The notes beneath the pieces were generated by a model, which saw only the letters and a program-made list of their open reading frames with translations, was not told the DNA's origin and searched no databases. Positions 25,146 to 33,598 of a stretch of 64,000 nucleotides of DNA are shown here, piece after piece. Numbering within the stretch: the stretch's first letter is position 1; the number at the start of each line of letters is the position of its first letter. The stretch is from Candidatus Saccharimonadota bacterium (GTDB lineage Bacteria > Patescibacteriota > Saccharimonadia > Saccharimonadales > Saccharimonadaceae): assembly GCA_009783235.1 (NCBI GenBank), contig WRHN01000002.1:157629-221628 (forward strand), given 5' to 3'. A program made the translations under genes and the position numbers.

Positions 25146-25206
25146 TAAAATGTGAACATTATAACATCAATCCATTTAACCAAAAAACCAAGGAAGGAAC
25201 ATAAAT

Positions 25207-26073
25207 ATGAGTAACAAAAATTTAGATACTGGCACCGAACAGGGTCAAGACCCAGTTGTCACTAGGTGGGATGAACTGAGAGTCAAAGGGCAAGAGACGA
25301 ATGAAGAGCCAACCTTGGAACAACAGTCAGAAACTGGCGAGCGACAAGACGAAGATGGTCAAGCAGAAAGAGCGGAATTGGCTTTGACTGAGTTGACGGC
25401 ATTTGAGCGCGATGGCTCTCACAGCAGCAAGTCGGAACTTTACAAAAAGACTGCCTATGGCCTCGCTTTTCATTTAGAAGGAGCTAATGGTTTCCCGCCC
25501 GATCGGAGGGACTGCACTGCTGAACACTATGTTGAAATCTATAAATTGATTAGTGAAGCCAAGGTTAAAAGCGATGCCAGGGCTCGTGAATGGGCCAGAA
25601 AGAGTTTCGGCGATACGGAGTTCAACTCCGATACAACTGCTCAAGAGCAACAGAGACCAGAAGCCGAAAAAGAAAACTGGAGAGAGGGCGTGGCATTGGC
25701 CAAAAAGGTTCTAGAGGAAACACTTAGCGACAACCCTCAAACAAGTGAAAAAAAGTTCCTAGATACAGCCGTTACCAGACTATCCCTCTATTTTCTTGGT
25801 TCTGAAGGTTTTCCGTCTGATAAAAAAGACCTGGCTCCTGAACACTACGTTAAATTTTATGAAATGATCAGCGAAGCTGAGAAACCAAGAGTAGAGACCG
25901 AGCAACAATCGAAAGCCGAACTTGAAGCGGCTGGTCCAGAAGCTATGATGGAACACATTAAGAATTTAGAGGCAGAGTTAAGAAGGACCAGAGAAAATAT
26001 CGAAGATATGGTCGAAAAACAGCAAGGCACAGCAGCAAAGTTACGCAAAATTATGGAGTTAGCTGGCCAGTAG
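25207..26073 (+). CDS. Duplicated-domain soluble protein, 288 aa, function unknown
   Basis: A very acidic and Gln-rich protein without signal peptide or membrane helix. Two copies of a helical unit of about 65 residues lie at about 53-120 and 160-226; both contain the signature GFPxDxxD, then EHYV, then ISEA. A Glu/Ala-rich linker joins them. The C-terminus (about 239-286) is a predicted coiled coil (heptads in IKNLEAELRRTRENIEDM). I do not recognise the family. A clear promoter and AAGGAAGGA ribosome-binding site show that it is expressed alone. A structural or scaffolding role is a guess. Confidence 0.75.
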   Translation: MSNKNLDTGTEQGQDPVVTRWDELRVKGQETNEEPTLEQQSETGERQDEDGQAERAELALTELTAFERDGSHSSKSELYKKTAYGLAFHLEGANGFPPDRRDCTAEHYVEIYKLISEAKVKSDARAREWARKSFGDTEFNSDTTAQEQQRPEAEKENWREGVALAKKVLEETLSDNPQTSEKKFLDTAVTRLSLYFLGSEGFPSDKKDLAPEHYVKFYEMISEAEKPRVETEQQSKAELEAAGPEAMMEHIKNLEAELRRTRENIEDMVEKQQGTAAKLRKIMELAGQ

Positions 26074-26148
26074 GCAGGGGCGTAAACTGACAAAAAACTA
26101 AGCTGCAAATTGATGTAACGTCCATCACGCGTACGATGTCGCAAAAAC

Positions 26149-26850
26149 TTAGTTAACCTGATAAGCATAAACCACCGTGCGATGAGAGTAAGTATTGCCC
26201 TGGGGTTGGCCAGCGCACGTCATGATATTAAGCCCCTTAGCGCCGCCAACGGGCTTGTATAAAATACCAGACCAAATGCCGTTAGAAGTTTGATTAAGCT
26301 GACTCAAAGAATAAGTCTGAACGTCGGCCACCCGATAGTGATACACTACCCCGCCCCAGGTCAGGCTAAAAATCGAGCCAACTGAAGTGTTTTTTAAATT
26401 AGCAAACACACCAAAAACATGGCCGTCTAAGAAGACCACGCCGTTCTGGCCCGGTTGCGCGCCACCATTCCACAAACCGACATTGCTAGACGGCACGTCA
26501 ATTTCGCCCGAATTATTCAGACCCACTGTTTGCACCGCTCGATATACGCCAATGCCAGGAATTTCCAGATGGTTGGACATATCAACAGCGGCGTTTTGAG
26601 GCTGGGCAATGGGTTGCGCCATGGGCACTGCCGTGGTAATGATTGGCTGGTTGATTAAAGCTCGCTCTTCGGGTTCAGGTTTTTGTTTGACGTTTGGCAC
26701 TGACTTTTGCGGTCGAACATCAGGGCCAGACACGCTTGCTAGCTTGACTTGATAATCCGGGTGCTCAGCATAAACATCATAAAGACCGCCCGACACCACT
26801 AGCCCGAACGCTAAGAAAATGCTTAAAGATAAAGTGACCAACCTCTTCAT
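26149..26850 (-). CDS. Sortase, 233 aa
   Basis: A membrane-associated transpeptidase that cleaves and attaches surface proteins. After an N-terminal hydrophobic segment (about residues 5-25) and a Pro/Gln-rich spacer, the sortase beta-barrel begins with LEIPGIGV. The catalytic His lies in FLDGHVFG, the Cys in LNIMTCAG and the Arg in YSHRTVV. The small barrel resembles class E/F housekeeping sortases; the class is not certain. No LPxTG substrate is evident nearby. AAGGAGGG lies about 24 nt from the ATG, further than normal, leaving the initiation mode unclear. Confidence 0.88.
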   Translation of the reverse strand: MKRLVTLSLSIFLAFGLVVSGGLYDVYAEHPDYQVKLASVSGPDVRPQKSVPNVKQKPEPEERALINQPIITTAVPMAQPIAQPQNAAVDMSNHLEIPGIGVYRAVQTVGLNNSGEIDVPSSNVGLWNGGAQPGQNGVVFLDGHVFGVFANLKNTSVGSIFSLTWGGVVYHYRVADVQTYSLSQLNQTSNGIWSGILYKPVGGAKGLNIMTCAGQPQGNTYSHRTVVYAYQVN

Positions 26851-26890
26851 AACACAAAAGACGCTTGAAACGCGCCCTCCTTATACTTCC

Positions 26891-26919
26891 ATTTTAACAC
26901 AAATGTGGCTTAATGTCAA
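26891..26919 (-). promoter_or_regulatory. Sortase promoter
   Basis: TTGACA (26914-26919), a 17-nt spacer and TGT-TAAAAT (26891-26896) on the minus strand. The predicted leader is about 35-40 nt and contains AAGGAGGG near its 5' end. Confidence 0.75.
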
Positions 26920-26930
26920 TAATTAAACAA

Positions 26931-26955
26931 AACGGCCCCCACCAGAGAGGCCGTT
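26931..26955 (-). terminator. Intrinsic terminator of the 66-aa gene
   Basis: Stem AACGGCC/GGCCGTT (7 bp) with an 11-nt loop. On the minus strand it is followed by TTTGTTTAATT. It lies 21 nt after the stop of the 66-aa gene and just before the sortase promoter. Confidence 0.7.
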
Positions 26956-26975
26956 CTTAAAGGCAAAAACCTGAA

Positions 26976-27176
26976 TTATTTATTCTTGACGACTAGAAAA
27001 CCGTTGCGCTCATTCTCAACTACGGTTTTGTTTGCTGGCAAATCACAAGGGGTGCCCTTACCACCTTCGGTCTTAGCGAAGAAATAAATTCTCTGCTCTT
27101 TACCGCCCTTTAGTACAACGTCCTTGTAATGCAAAATGTATTTTACTCCCTTTGAATTAGTGTGTGTATAAGCCAT
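26976..27176 (-). CDS. Conserved small protein with IYFFAK and LP motifs, 66 aa
   Basis: A compact soluble beta-rich protein. It carries KYILHYKDV, QRIYFFAKTE and a C-terminal CDLPANKTVVENERNGFLVV. I recall similar small proteins as frequent hypotheticals in Candidate Phyla Radiation genomes, but no function is known. AAGGAGGA sits 5-6 nt before the ATG. A small hairpin (GTACC/GGTAC at 27207-27221) lies in the leader, and a terminator follows the gene. It lies downstream of the LCP operon on the same strand. Confidence 0.75.
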   Translation of the reverse strand: MAYTHTNSKGVKYILHYKDVVLKGGKEQRIYFFAKTEGGKGTPCDLPANKTVVENERNGFLVVKNK

Positions 27177-27206
27177 TTTTCCTCCTTATCTAATTAGCTT
27201 ACATCT

Positions 27207-27221
27207 GTACCACCAGGGTAC
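27207..27221 (-). other. Short leader hairpin before the 66-aa gene
   Basis: A perfect 5-bp stem GTACC/GGTAC with a 5-nt loop, located between the upstream membrane-protein stop and the RBS of the 66-aa gene. It could be an RNA-processing or weak termination site. Confidence 0.35.
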
Positions 27222-27232
27222 AACATACAATA

Positions 27233-27910
27233 TTAAAAAGCAAGCTTTTTGTGCGACTTGAGCTTGATCACCAACCTCAACAACAGATTAAATGTCACGC
27301 GCAATATTATCACCAACAGTAGTAGCAAACAAATCATAACCATGACACCCGCAAAATCTAAGCTCACTCGAGGTGGTGTAAAATTTACATAATAAAGCTC
27401 CTTCGCTGGCAATTTAGGGGCAGAAAAGTCGAAGTTCTGACCCATGTAATCAATATGCGAGCTGATGCAGTTGACATAATGCCACTCACCAGCTGCCAAT
27501 TGGGGCTTACAATTGGCGTCATATCGCGCGTAGACCTCCGGTGAAATATTTAACTGCTGCCGCGCCACAGATTCTTCAACCGCCCTAGCTACGTCTCGGT
27601 CATAACTGTGTTGCAAGGCAATGCCCAACTCACCCATGTAAGTGTTCATGTGCGTGCTGACGTATCTTTGCAGATCAGAGGTTGCGCGCGTCAACACTTC
27701 TTGGTCGCCGAACTCATCAGCCGCAATCACTTCTTGGCGCAACTCCAACATGCCTAGATTATTCAACCGTAAGGCATAAGCGGTAACCACTAGAAGTATC
27801 GTCAAAAACAAGGTTAACACCCAGGAAGAAAAAAGGCCTGCTCGTTTTAAGAGCTTCCTCAAAGCTCGCCGTTCTTTGCGATCTTTTTCCCACACCTCGT
27901 AGCCAATCAT
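27233..27910 (-). CDS. Hypothetical membrane protein with two helices, 225 aa
   Basis: A basic N-terminus (KDRKERRALRKLLKRAG) and first transmembrane helix (about residues 28-48) precede a predicted extracytoplasmic domain of about 130 residues with two cysteines (CKPQLAAG and VNCISS, possibly a disulfide). A second helix (about 188-212) and a basic tail (KLKSHKKLAF) follow. The ATG at 27910 comes one base after the LCP stop, so the genes are coupled; a TTG at 27922 is the alternative start. I do not recognise the family. A role beside the LCP transferase is plausible from position only. Confidence 0.72.
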   Translation of the reverse strand: MIGYEVWEKDRKERRALRKLLKRAGLFSSWVLTLFLTILLVVTAYALRLNNLGMLELRQEVIAADEFGDQEVLTRATSDLQRYVSTHMNTYMGELGIALQHSYDRDVARAVEESVARQQLNISPEVYARYDANCKPQLAAGEWHYVNCISSHIDYMGQNFDFSAPKLPAKELYYVNFTPPRVSLDFAGVMVMICLLLLLVIILRVTFNLLLRLVIKLKSHKKLAF

Positions 27911-27911
27911 T

Positions 27912-29606
27912 TTATTGTCCAAATATAATTATAAAGTCAGCCCCGTCGCTTGGGGTGATTGCCCCATTTGCTTGAGCGATGTCCTTAACATTCACCGAGT
28001 ATACTTCAGCCAGTTTTTTGGCAGTAGCTGGATTATCATTGTTGAGCTTGTAAATCGTTACTCCGACGTAATCATCAGTCGGGGCCGTGTCTATGGCGCC
28101 AACTTGAAAACCCGACTCTTGAACCTGGCGCGCCTTAGCGGCCGCAAGACCCGAAACACCAGAACCGTTCAGTACATCAATCACCGCTCGCTCTTTTTCC
28201 CAACCCTCTGCCAGAACGATAATACTGCGAATATATTGGCGAATCTCCGAAAAATCATTCAGGCCAGCCATCGAGACGACGTAGCTGATATCGTTCATCA
28301 TAGCTGTGGTGACGTATGCGATATTGTTTTCCGGATCAAACAGCGGAACTGTAGTAATCTCTTCCGCGTTCATATTTTTTGCCACCCTCGCTAGGGTGCG
28401 CACTTCTGATGTTTGAAAATCCGTGCTCAAAGTGTCGCCCAGAGCATTCATCAAGTCCACCACTGTTTGCGAATTAGCCAGGGTGCCGTTGGCCAAGGCC
28501 TTTTGTTGCATGCCGCGAAGTATCGCTTGTTGATTGCGCTCGCGCACAAAGTTAGAGGAACTAAAGCCGTACCCACCAAAAGCGCCGCGAGCGCGCGCTA
28601 AGGCCAAAGCCTGCTCGCCGTTCAAGTGCGCCGTCTCGCCCTGAGCATATTTCACACCGCAACTGGGATCATACAGCCCTCTCGGGTCATCACTCTCAAT
28701 TGTCACTTCAATGCCGCCCAAGGCATTAGTCACCTGTCGCACGCTGTCCCAACTGAGATGTATATAGTACTGAACATCCAGCCCCGTCACGTCTGTCACC
28801 GCTCGTTTCAACTCCGCAGCGCCAGCTTTGTCGTCACGTTTTTCGTCCTCATAACCGTTCTTGTTAACACTTTGCAGCATGCCGTAATAATATATTTCGT
28901 TAATTTTACCTCTAGTTCTCGTCACCCCATCGGCATAAACATGCTCAACATACAAGTCTCGCGGCAGCGAAATCATGTACACCGAACTATCGTCTTGGTT
29001 AAGCGATATTAAAATGATTGAATCAGTCAAATGCGAGCCATCGTGATCTTCTGGTTCGGTACCAAAGACTAGAATGTTAGTGCGGCCGTTTTTATCGCGC
29101 ATCAGCTCTTGCTCATGCAGAAAACCAAAAATGCTGCCGTCAAAAATGCTACCAGTGGCCTTAATCGCGTTGTAAGCAAAATAGCCACCATAGCCCAACA
29201 CCGCCAGTAAAATCAAAATCAACAGCCGCTTGAAAAAACGCCTCACTCTAAATTGCTTCTTGTTTAGCTTTTTCTTGCCCTTGCGCGCGCGTTTTTTATT
29301 TTTGCGGTCGAGTTTTAATTGAAGTTTGTCGATATTTTTGGTTCTCCTGGGTTTTTTTGGTTGTTGCTCTAAATCAGTAAAATCATCGTCGCGCTGAACA
29401 TCCAAATCCTTAAGGCTATCTTGCAGTTCTTTCTTGAGCGCAATCGAATCAATTTCGGCCTCAATCGACTTGCTCTTGACTTGTTTTTTAGCAGGCGCAC
29501 GCGGAGTCAATACTGGCGCACCACCGTAAGATTTCCTACGAGGCTTTCCGCCCAATTGTCCGCGCGGCACAAAGCCGTCAATTGACTGTCGTTTCTTATC
29601 TACCAT
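27912..29606 (-). CDS. LytR-CpsA-Psr (LCP) family glycopolymer transferase
   Basis: LCP enzymes attach polyprenyl-linked glycopolymers (teichoic acids, capsules) to peptidoglycan. This 564-aa protein has an unusually long, very basic cytoplasmic N-terminus (about 120 residues), one helix at about 124-146, then the LCP domain with ILVFGTE, SDSIILISLN-type (here LTDSIILISLN), SLPRDLYV and the conserved ARARGAFGG Arg motif near 335. A C-terminal LytR_C domain (AVIDVLNGSGVSGLAAAKA) ends the protein. It starts just across from the divergent priming transferase, fitting a role in attaching the glycan made by that locus. The -10 box TGG-TAGAAT (29616-29621) lies 9 nt upstream. Confidence 0.93.
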   Translation of the reverse strand: MVDKKRQSIDGFVPRGQLGGKPRRKSYGGAPVLTPRAPAKKQVKSKSIEAEIDSIALKKELQDSLKDLDVQRDDDFTDLEQQPKKPRRTKNIDKLQLKLDRKNKKRARKGKKKLNKKQFRVRRFFKRLLILILLAVLGYGGYFAYNAIKATGSIFDGSIFGFLHEQELMRDKNGRTNILVFGTEPEDHDGSHLTDSIILISLNQDDSSVYMISLPRDLYVEHVYADGVTRTRGKINEIYYYGMLQSVNKNGYEDEKRDDKAGAAELKRAVTDVTGLDVQYYIHLSWDSVRQVTNALGGIEVTIESDDPRGLYDPSCGVKYAQGETAHLNGEQALALARARGAFGGYGFSSSNFVRERNQQAILRGMQQKALANGTLANSQTVVDLMNALGDTLSTDFQTSEVRTLARVAKNMNAEEITTVPLFDPENNIAYVTTAMMNDISYVVSMAGLNDFSEIRQYIRSIIVLAEGWEKERAVIDVLNGSGVSGLAAAKARQVQESGFQVGAIDTAPTDDYVGVTIYKLNNDNPATAKKLAEVYSVNVKDIAQANGAITPSDGADFIIIFGQ

Positions 29607-29698
29607 GTGCCTATCATTCTACCAAAAAATCCGCATTAAGCCAAGGCACGCCCCGAGCTTTGCTGATTAGCCAAATCATGGTAGAATATATCATACTA

Positions 29699-31111
29699 AT
29701 GAAGCGAGAACCTGTATTTCTTTTTAAGACAGCGCTCTGTGTTGGCGATGTTCTAGCTATCAGTCTGGCCTTTGGACTGGCCTATTTTTTGCGCACACAT
29801 GTTGACCCCCGCCCTTTTTATTTCAACTCGGCGACCATTGAGTTCGTAAAATCTATCGTGGTGCTGATTCCAATATGGATTTTAGTCTTTTTTATCTCTG
29901 GCCTTTACCAAGAGTCAATCTATATGCACCGCCCCAAAGAATACGGTCGTTTACTGATTGCTAGCGGTATTGGCATTATGGCGTTGATTACCTATGATTT
30001 TTTCACTGACGGCAATCTCTTTCCAGTGCGTATTATCGCCATATTTGCTTTCGCCCTCTGTTGGCTAGCTTCGATTTTCTTGCGTGAAGTGGCTAAATTC
30101 GTTCGCAAGATTCTGTGCATAAACAACATTGGCGTTTTGCGCCTACTGGTGGTGGGCAACAGCGAGCAAACCGCGACTCTGATTAAAAACCTGCGCAGCA
30201 ACTTAGCTTCGGGCTATAAAGTTGCTGGAGTGGTGGCAAAAGCCCAATACCTACCAGATTTCGCCAAACCACTTCACTATAAAACAGTCGGCGAGGCCTG
30301 CAAGGACGGTCGTTTTGATATCATTGTCCAAACTGAAGATCATAACACAGAGGTCATTTACTCGCACGCCGTCAATCATCACCTGGGTTACATGCTGATT
30401 CCTAATCAAGAAGTCCTGATGTCGCACCTCGGCGACATCGACATTATCGGCACACAGCCAGTCATTCACGTGCCAGTTACTCCCATCACCGGCCATGCTC
30501 GCTTCGTTAAACGCCTGTTTGATATTATTGCTGGCGGGGTTTTGCTGGTTTTAGCCTCTCCTTTGATGTTGATTATTCTGGTATTGGAAATGTTTAACGG
30601 TGGCAAACCAGTTTACGCCACCAAACGCCTCAGCCGTTTTAATAAAAAGGTGAAAATTTACAAATTTCGTTCCCACAAAAAAGAGTTCAACGGGCTGATG
30701 CCGGAACAGGCTTTTGCTAAAATTGGCCGCCCCGAGCTAACCAAGGAATACCGCCAAAACGGCGATCAACTCGACGACGATCCACGCATTTCCAAGCTCG
30801 GAAAGTTTTTGCGCGCCACTTCGCTCGACGAGCTGCCCCAACTTTGGAATGTTGTGCGCGGCGATATTTCGCTGGTCGGGCCGCGTGCATTGGTGCCTGG
30901 CGAGCTTGCCAAATATCCCAACAAAAACCTCATTCTATCCACTAAATCTGGCTTGACGGGCTTAGCGCAAGTTTCGGGCCGCCGCGATATTAGTTTCGAA
31001 GAGCGCCGCCTGCTCGATATTTATTACGTCCAAAATTGGTCGCTGCTGCTTGACATTCAAATCCTCTTTCGCACCGTCGCCACCGTGTTGTTTCGTCGAG
31101 GGGCTAAATAA
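29699..31111 (+). CDS. Polyprenyl-phosphate sugar transferase (priming enzyme)
   Basis: Starts glycan assembly by moving a sugar-1-phosphate to undecaprenyl phosphate. The 470-aa protein has four N-terminal transmembrane helices (about residues 5-130), a CoA-binding-type Rossmann middle domain (LRLLVVGNSEQTATLI), a fifth helix (DIIAGGVLLVLASPLML), and the catalytic C-terminal Bac_transf domain with KIYKFRSHKKEFNG, DDPRISKLGKFLRATSLDELPQLWNV and GDISLVGPRALVP. The start at 29699 fits the homology and a TAGAAT box at 29682-29687. It is the first gene of the plus-strand glycan operon. Confidence 0.95.
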   Translation: MKREPVFLFKTALCVGDVLAISLAFGLAYFLRTHVDPRPFYFNSATIEFVKSIVVLIPIWILVFFISGLYQESIYMHRPKEYGRLLIASGIGIMALITYDFFTDGNLFPVRIIAIFAFALCWLASIFLREVAKFVRKILCINNIGVLRLLVVGNSEQTATLIKNLRSNLASGYKVAGVVAKAQYLPDFAKPLHYKTVGEACKDGRFDIIVQTEDHNTEVIYSHAVNHHLGYMLIPNQEVLMSHLGDIDIIGTQPVIHVPVTPITGHARFVKRLFDIIAGGVLLVLASPLMLIILVLEMFNGGKPVYATKRLSRFNKKVKIYKFRSHKKEFNGLMPEQAFAKIGRPELTKEYRQNGDQLDDDPRISKLGKFLRATSLDELPQLWNVVRGDISLVGPRALVPGELAKYPNKNLILSTKSGLTGLAQVSGRRDISFEERRLLDIYYVQNWSLLLDIQILFRTVATVLFRRGAK

Positions 31112-31113
31112 AA

Positions 31114-32211
31114 ATGCCTGGGCGCATACTGTTTACTTCCCACACGGCAGATTTTGCCAAATTCAACCAACCGTTAATTCAAATGTTACAAGGCAAAGGT
31201 TATGAAGTGCACTATGCTAGCGCGGACGAGAAAAAAATCGCGAATGTTGATAGAAACTTCCGTGTTGATTTTTCGCGTAGTCCAATTATGCTAAACCAGC
31301 ACGTACGTGCCTATTGCCAAATTAAAAAGATTATTAACGAAGGTAATTACGACCTGGTACACACTCACACCCCGGTCGGCTCTGTGCTGACCCGCCTAGC
31401 TGCGCGCCAAGCTCGCAAACGTGGACTGCGCGTGCTGTACACGGCGCACGGTTTTCATTTTTATACTGGCGCGTCGCCATTGTCTTGGGTTCTTTGGTTT
31501 ACGATAGAAAAATCCTGCGCGCGACTGACCGATGGTCTTGTCACTATCAACCGAGAGGATTTTGAACGCGCTAAAAAACACTTTAAGACTAAGCCCTTCT
31601 TGATACCCGGCGTTGGCGTAGATCCGAGTAAATTCCGCGTCAAAATGAACGCGACCGAAAAACGCAATCTGAGGTCTGAACTTAAATTAAAACCGGACGA
31701 TTTCGTGATGATAAACGCTGCTGAGCTTAACTCGAACAAAAACCAACGTTTCATTATTGAAGTCCTGCCCGAGATATTGAAAAAGCGACCCAACGCGCAC
31801 GTACTATTCGCGGGCGATGATTGTTTGAGTGGTAGCCTGCAAAAATTCGCTGACCAGTGTGGCGTTGCGCAAAATGTACATTTTCTGGGTTATCGCGGTG
31901 ACCTGCCTCAATTGTTTGCGATTTCCAACTTGGCAGTTTCGGCAAGCAAGCGTGAAGGGCTGGGAATCAACCTGCTAGAGGCTATAGCCGCGGGCTTACC
32001 TGTGTTGGCGTCAAATAACCGTGGGCATCGCGAAATTTTAGCCCAAAGTCAGCTGTTTCAGAATAATAACCCTGTCGATTTTATGAAGAAATTCAACCTG
32101 GTTCTGTCTAAGCCGACCCTGACTTTTCCTGATAAATTCAGCGCCGTAAACTCCCTGCTCGCAATGGACAAAATCTACCGCGACATCTTAGGACCGCAAT
32201 ATGAAAAATAA
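31114..32211 (+). CDS. Glycosyltransferase family 4 (EpsD-like)
   Basis: A cytoplasmic GT-B retaining glycosyltransferase of 365 aa. The N-terminal domain has RILFTSHTADFAKF, YDLVHTHTPVGSVLTRLAARQA and LYTAHGFHF, the EpsD-type opening. The C-terminal domain has LIPGVGVD, then INAAELNSNKNQ and the sugar-nucleotide motif SASKREGLGINLLEAIAAGLPVLAS with the E-x7-E pair. It starts 2 nt after the priming transferase and overlaps the polymerase by 11 nt, so it probably adds the second sugar. Confidence 0.93.
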   Translation: MPGRILFTSHTADFAKFNQPLIQMLQGKGYEVHYASADEKKIANVDRNFRVDFSRSPIMLNQHVRAYCQIKKIINEGNYDLVHTHTPVGSVLTRLAARQARKRGLRVLYTAHGFHFYTGASPLSWVLWFTIEKSCARLTDGLVTINREDFERAKKHFKTKPFLIPGVGVDPSKFRVKMNATEKRNLRSELKLKPDDFVMINAAELNSNKNQRFIIEVLPEILKKRPNAHVLFAGDDCLSGSLQKFADQCGVAQNVHFLGYRGDLPQLFAISNLAVSASKREGLGINLLEAIAAGLPVLASNNRGHREILAQSQLFQNNNPVDFMKKFNLVLSKPTLTFPDKFSAVNSLLAMDKIYRDILGPQYEK

Positions 32212-33598
32212 ATTTACACGCTGGCTAAAAGTCAACAAGCTGTCTTTGAATATTTTTGAAAAATGCTTATTGTTCGCGCCAATTTTGCTGTGGTTTAGTC
32301 ATCAACCAGTAATTTCATTTGGGACCACTAATACATTGTTCCTGGATATTTCATTAGCTGAAATTTACGCGCTTATCTTAGCGCTGCTAGCTTTACCAAG
32401 CATCTTAAAACATCGCGAAGTCCTATTAAAACACAAGTCGGTTTGGCTGGTGAGCGCTTTTGTCGGTTTTTCTATTTTCAGCTTGTTGTGGACACCAAGT
32501 TTGCTGCGCGGCGCCTTAACATTGGGGCTTATTGGCATTCTCTACTTAATTTTCCTTGGCATCATGGCAAGTTCAAACATAAAAAAAGTCTTGCCCGCTT
32601 TATTGAAACTCACCATACTGAGCACCCTAATCATGTGTGCGTTTGCAATGTTACAGTTCATTGCCGGCATTTGGCTGCCAAGTGATATCACCCTACTTTG
32701 TGGCGGCTGTATAGCGGATCAGTTTGGCTTCGTAAGAGTAACTGGCCTGACAGTAGAGCCGCAGTACTTTGGCAACATGTTGCTGCTGCCAATTTTCTTA
32801 CTGGCGCGCCAGGTTACAACCCGAAAAGCTGGCTGGCGTGCCTGGACGGCCTTGCTAATTATAGCCTTCACATTAACGTTGACCCTGTCACGAGGGGCAA
32901 TCTTCGCCTTTGGCGCTGGAGTGTTTGTATTGCTGATCGTCTCGATTGCACAAAAAGTTAAATTACAAAAAATTACGGGTTTGGTCGGCGTGTTGGTGTT
33001 TGGAGTCGTCGTTGCCATATTTGCCCAGGGTTTGTCCGCCCAAATAAACCCATCTTTTTCGGAGACCTTTTCTAGCGCCACTGCAAAAAGCGTCCACCAG
33101 CTGTCTTTGGGCGTAATTGACTTGCGCGCTGTTCCGCAATCAGAGCCTGACTCAACCGTCGAATTAACAGATCGGCCTACTAATTTTGATGGCTACATCG
33201 AGGCGTCAACTGACTACCGTTTAGAGTTAAGCGGGCAAGCAGTTTCAACTTGGTGGCAAAGTCCAGCCGTAGCAGTTTTTGGTGTCGGTCTGGGTGGTGC
33301 TGGACAAAGCATGGCCAACCACACTGGCGAAATTTCCGCCCTGGCCATTGTCCAAAACGAATACCTGGAAATTTTGCTGGAACTTGGCTTGGCTGGGTTC
33401 TTGCTCTTTGTCAGTATTATCGTCGGACTTCTCCACTCCACTCGTCGGCACAAGTGGCTCTGGGCGGTTCTTGTCGCTTTTTTAGTTCAGTGGTTCTTCT
33501 TTTCTGGCTACCCAAACGCGCTGCACGTGTATTTGGTGCTTGCGATGATTTTTAGATATTCGTCACTCAAACAGGCGCGTCAGGTATCGTCGCGGTAG
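32201..33598 (+). CDS. O-antigen ligase/polymerase-like membrane protein (Wzy type)
   Basis: A 465-aa membrane protein with about ten to twelve helices and a large extracytoplasmic loop (about residues 290-360), the topology of Wzy polymerases and O-antigen ligases. Diagnostic stretches are VEPQYFGNMLLLPIF, LTLSRGAIFAFGAGVF (the conserved Arg after a TLSRG motif) and GVGLGGAG in the loop, followed by NEYLEILLELGLAGFLLF. It would polymerise the repeat units. It shares 32 nt at the 3' end with the convergent AbiH gene. Confidence 0.88.
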   Translation: MKNKFTRWLKVNKLSLNIFEKCLLFAPILLWFSHQPVISFGTTNTLFLDISLAEIYALILALLALPSILKHREVLLKHKSVWLVSAFVGFSIFSLLWTPSLLRGALTLGLIGILYLIFLGIMASSNIKKVLPALLKLTILSTLIMCAFAMLQFIAGIWLPSDITLLCGGCIADQFGFVRVTGLTVEPQYFGNMLLLPIFLLARQVTTRKAGWRAWTALLIIAFTLTLTLSRGAIFAFGAGVFVLLIVSIAQKVKLQKITGLVGVLVFGVVVAIFAQGLSAQINPSFSETFSSATAKSVHQLSLGVIDLRAVPQSEPDSTVELTDRPTNFDGYIEASTDYRLELSGQAVSTWWQSPAVAVFGVGLGGAGQSMANHTGEISALAIVQNEYLEILLELGLAGFLLFVSIIVGLLHSTRRHKWLWAVLVAFLVQWFFFSGYPNALHVYLVLAMIFRYSSLKQARQVSSR

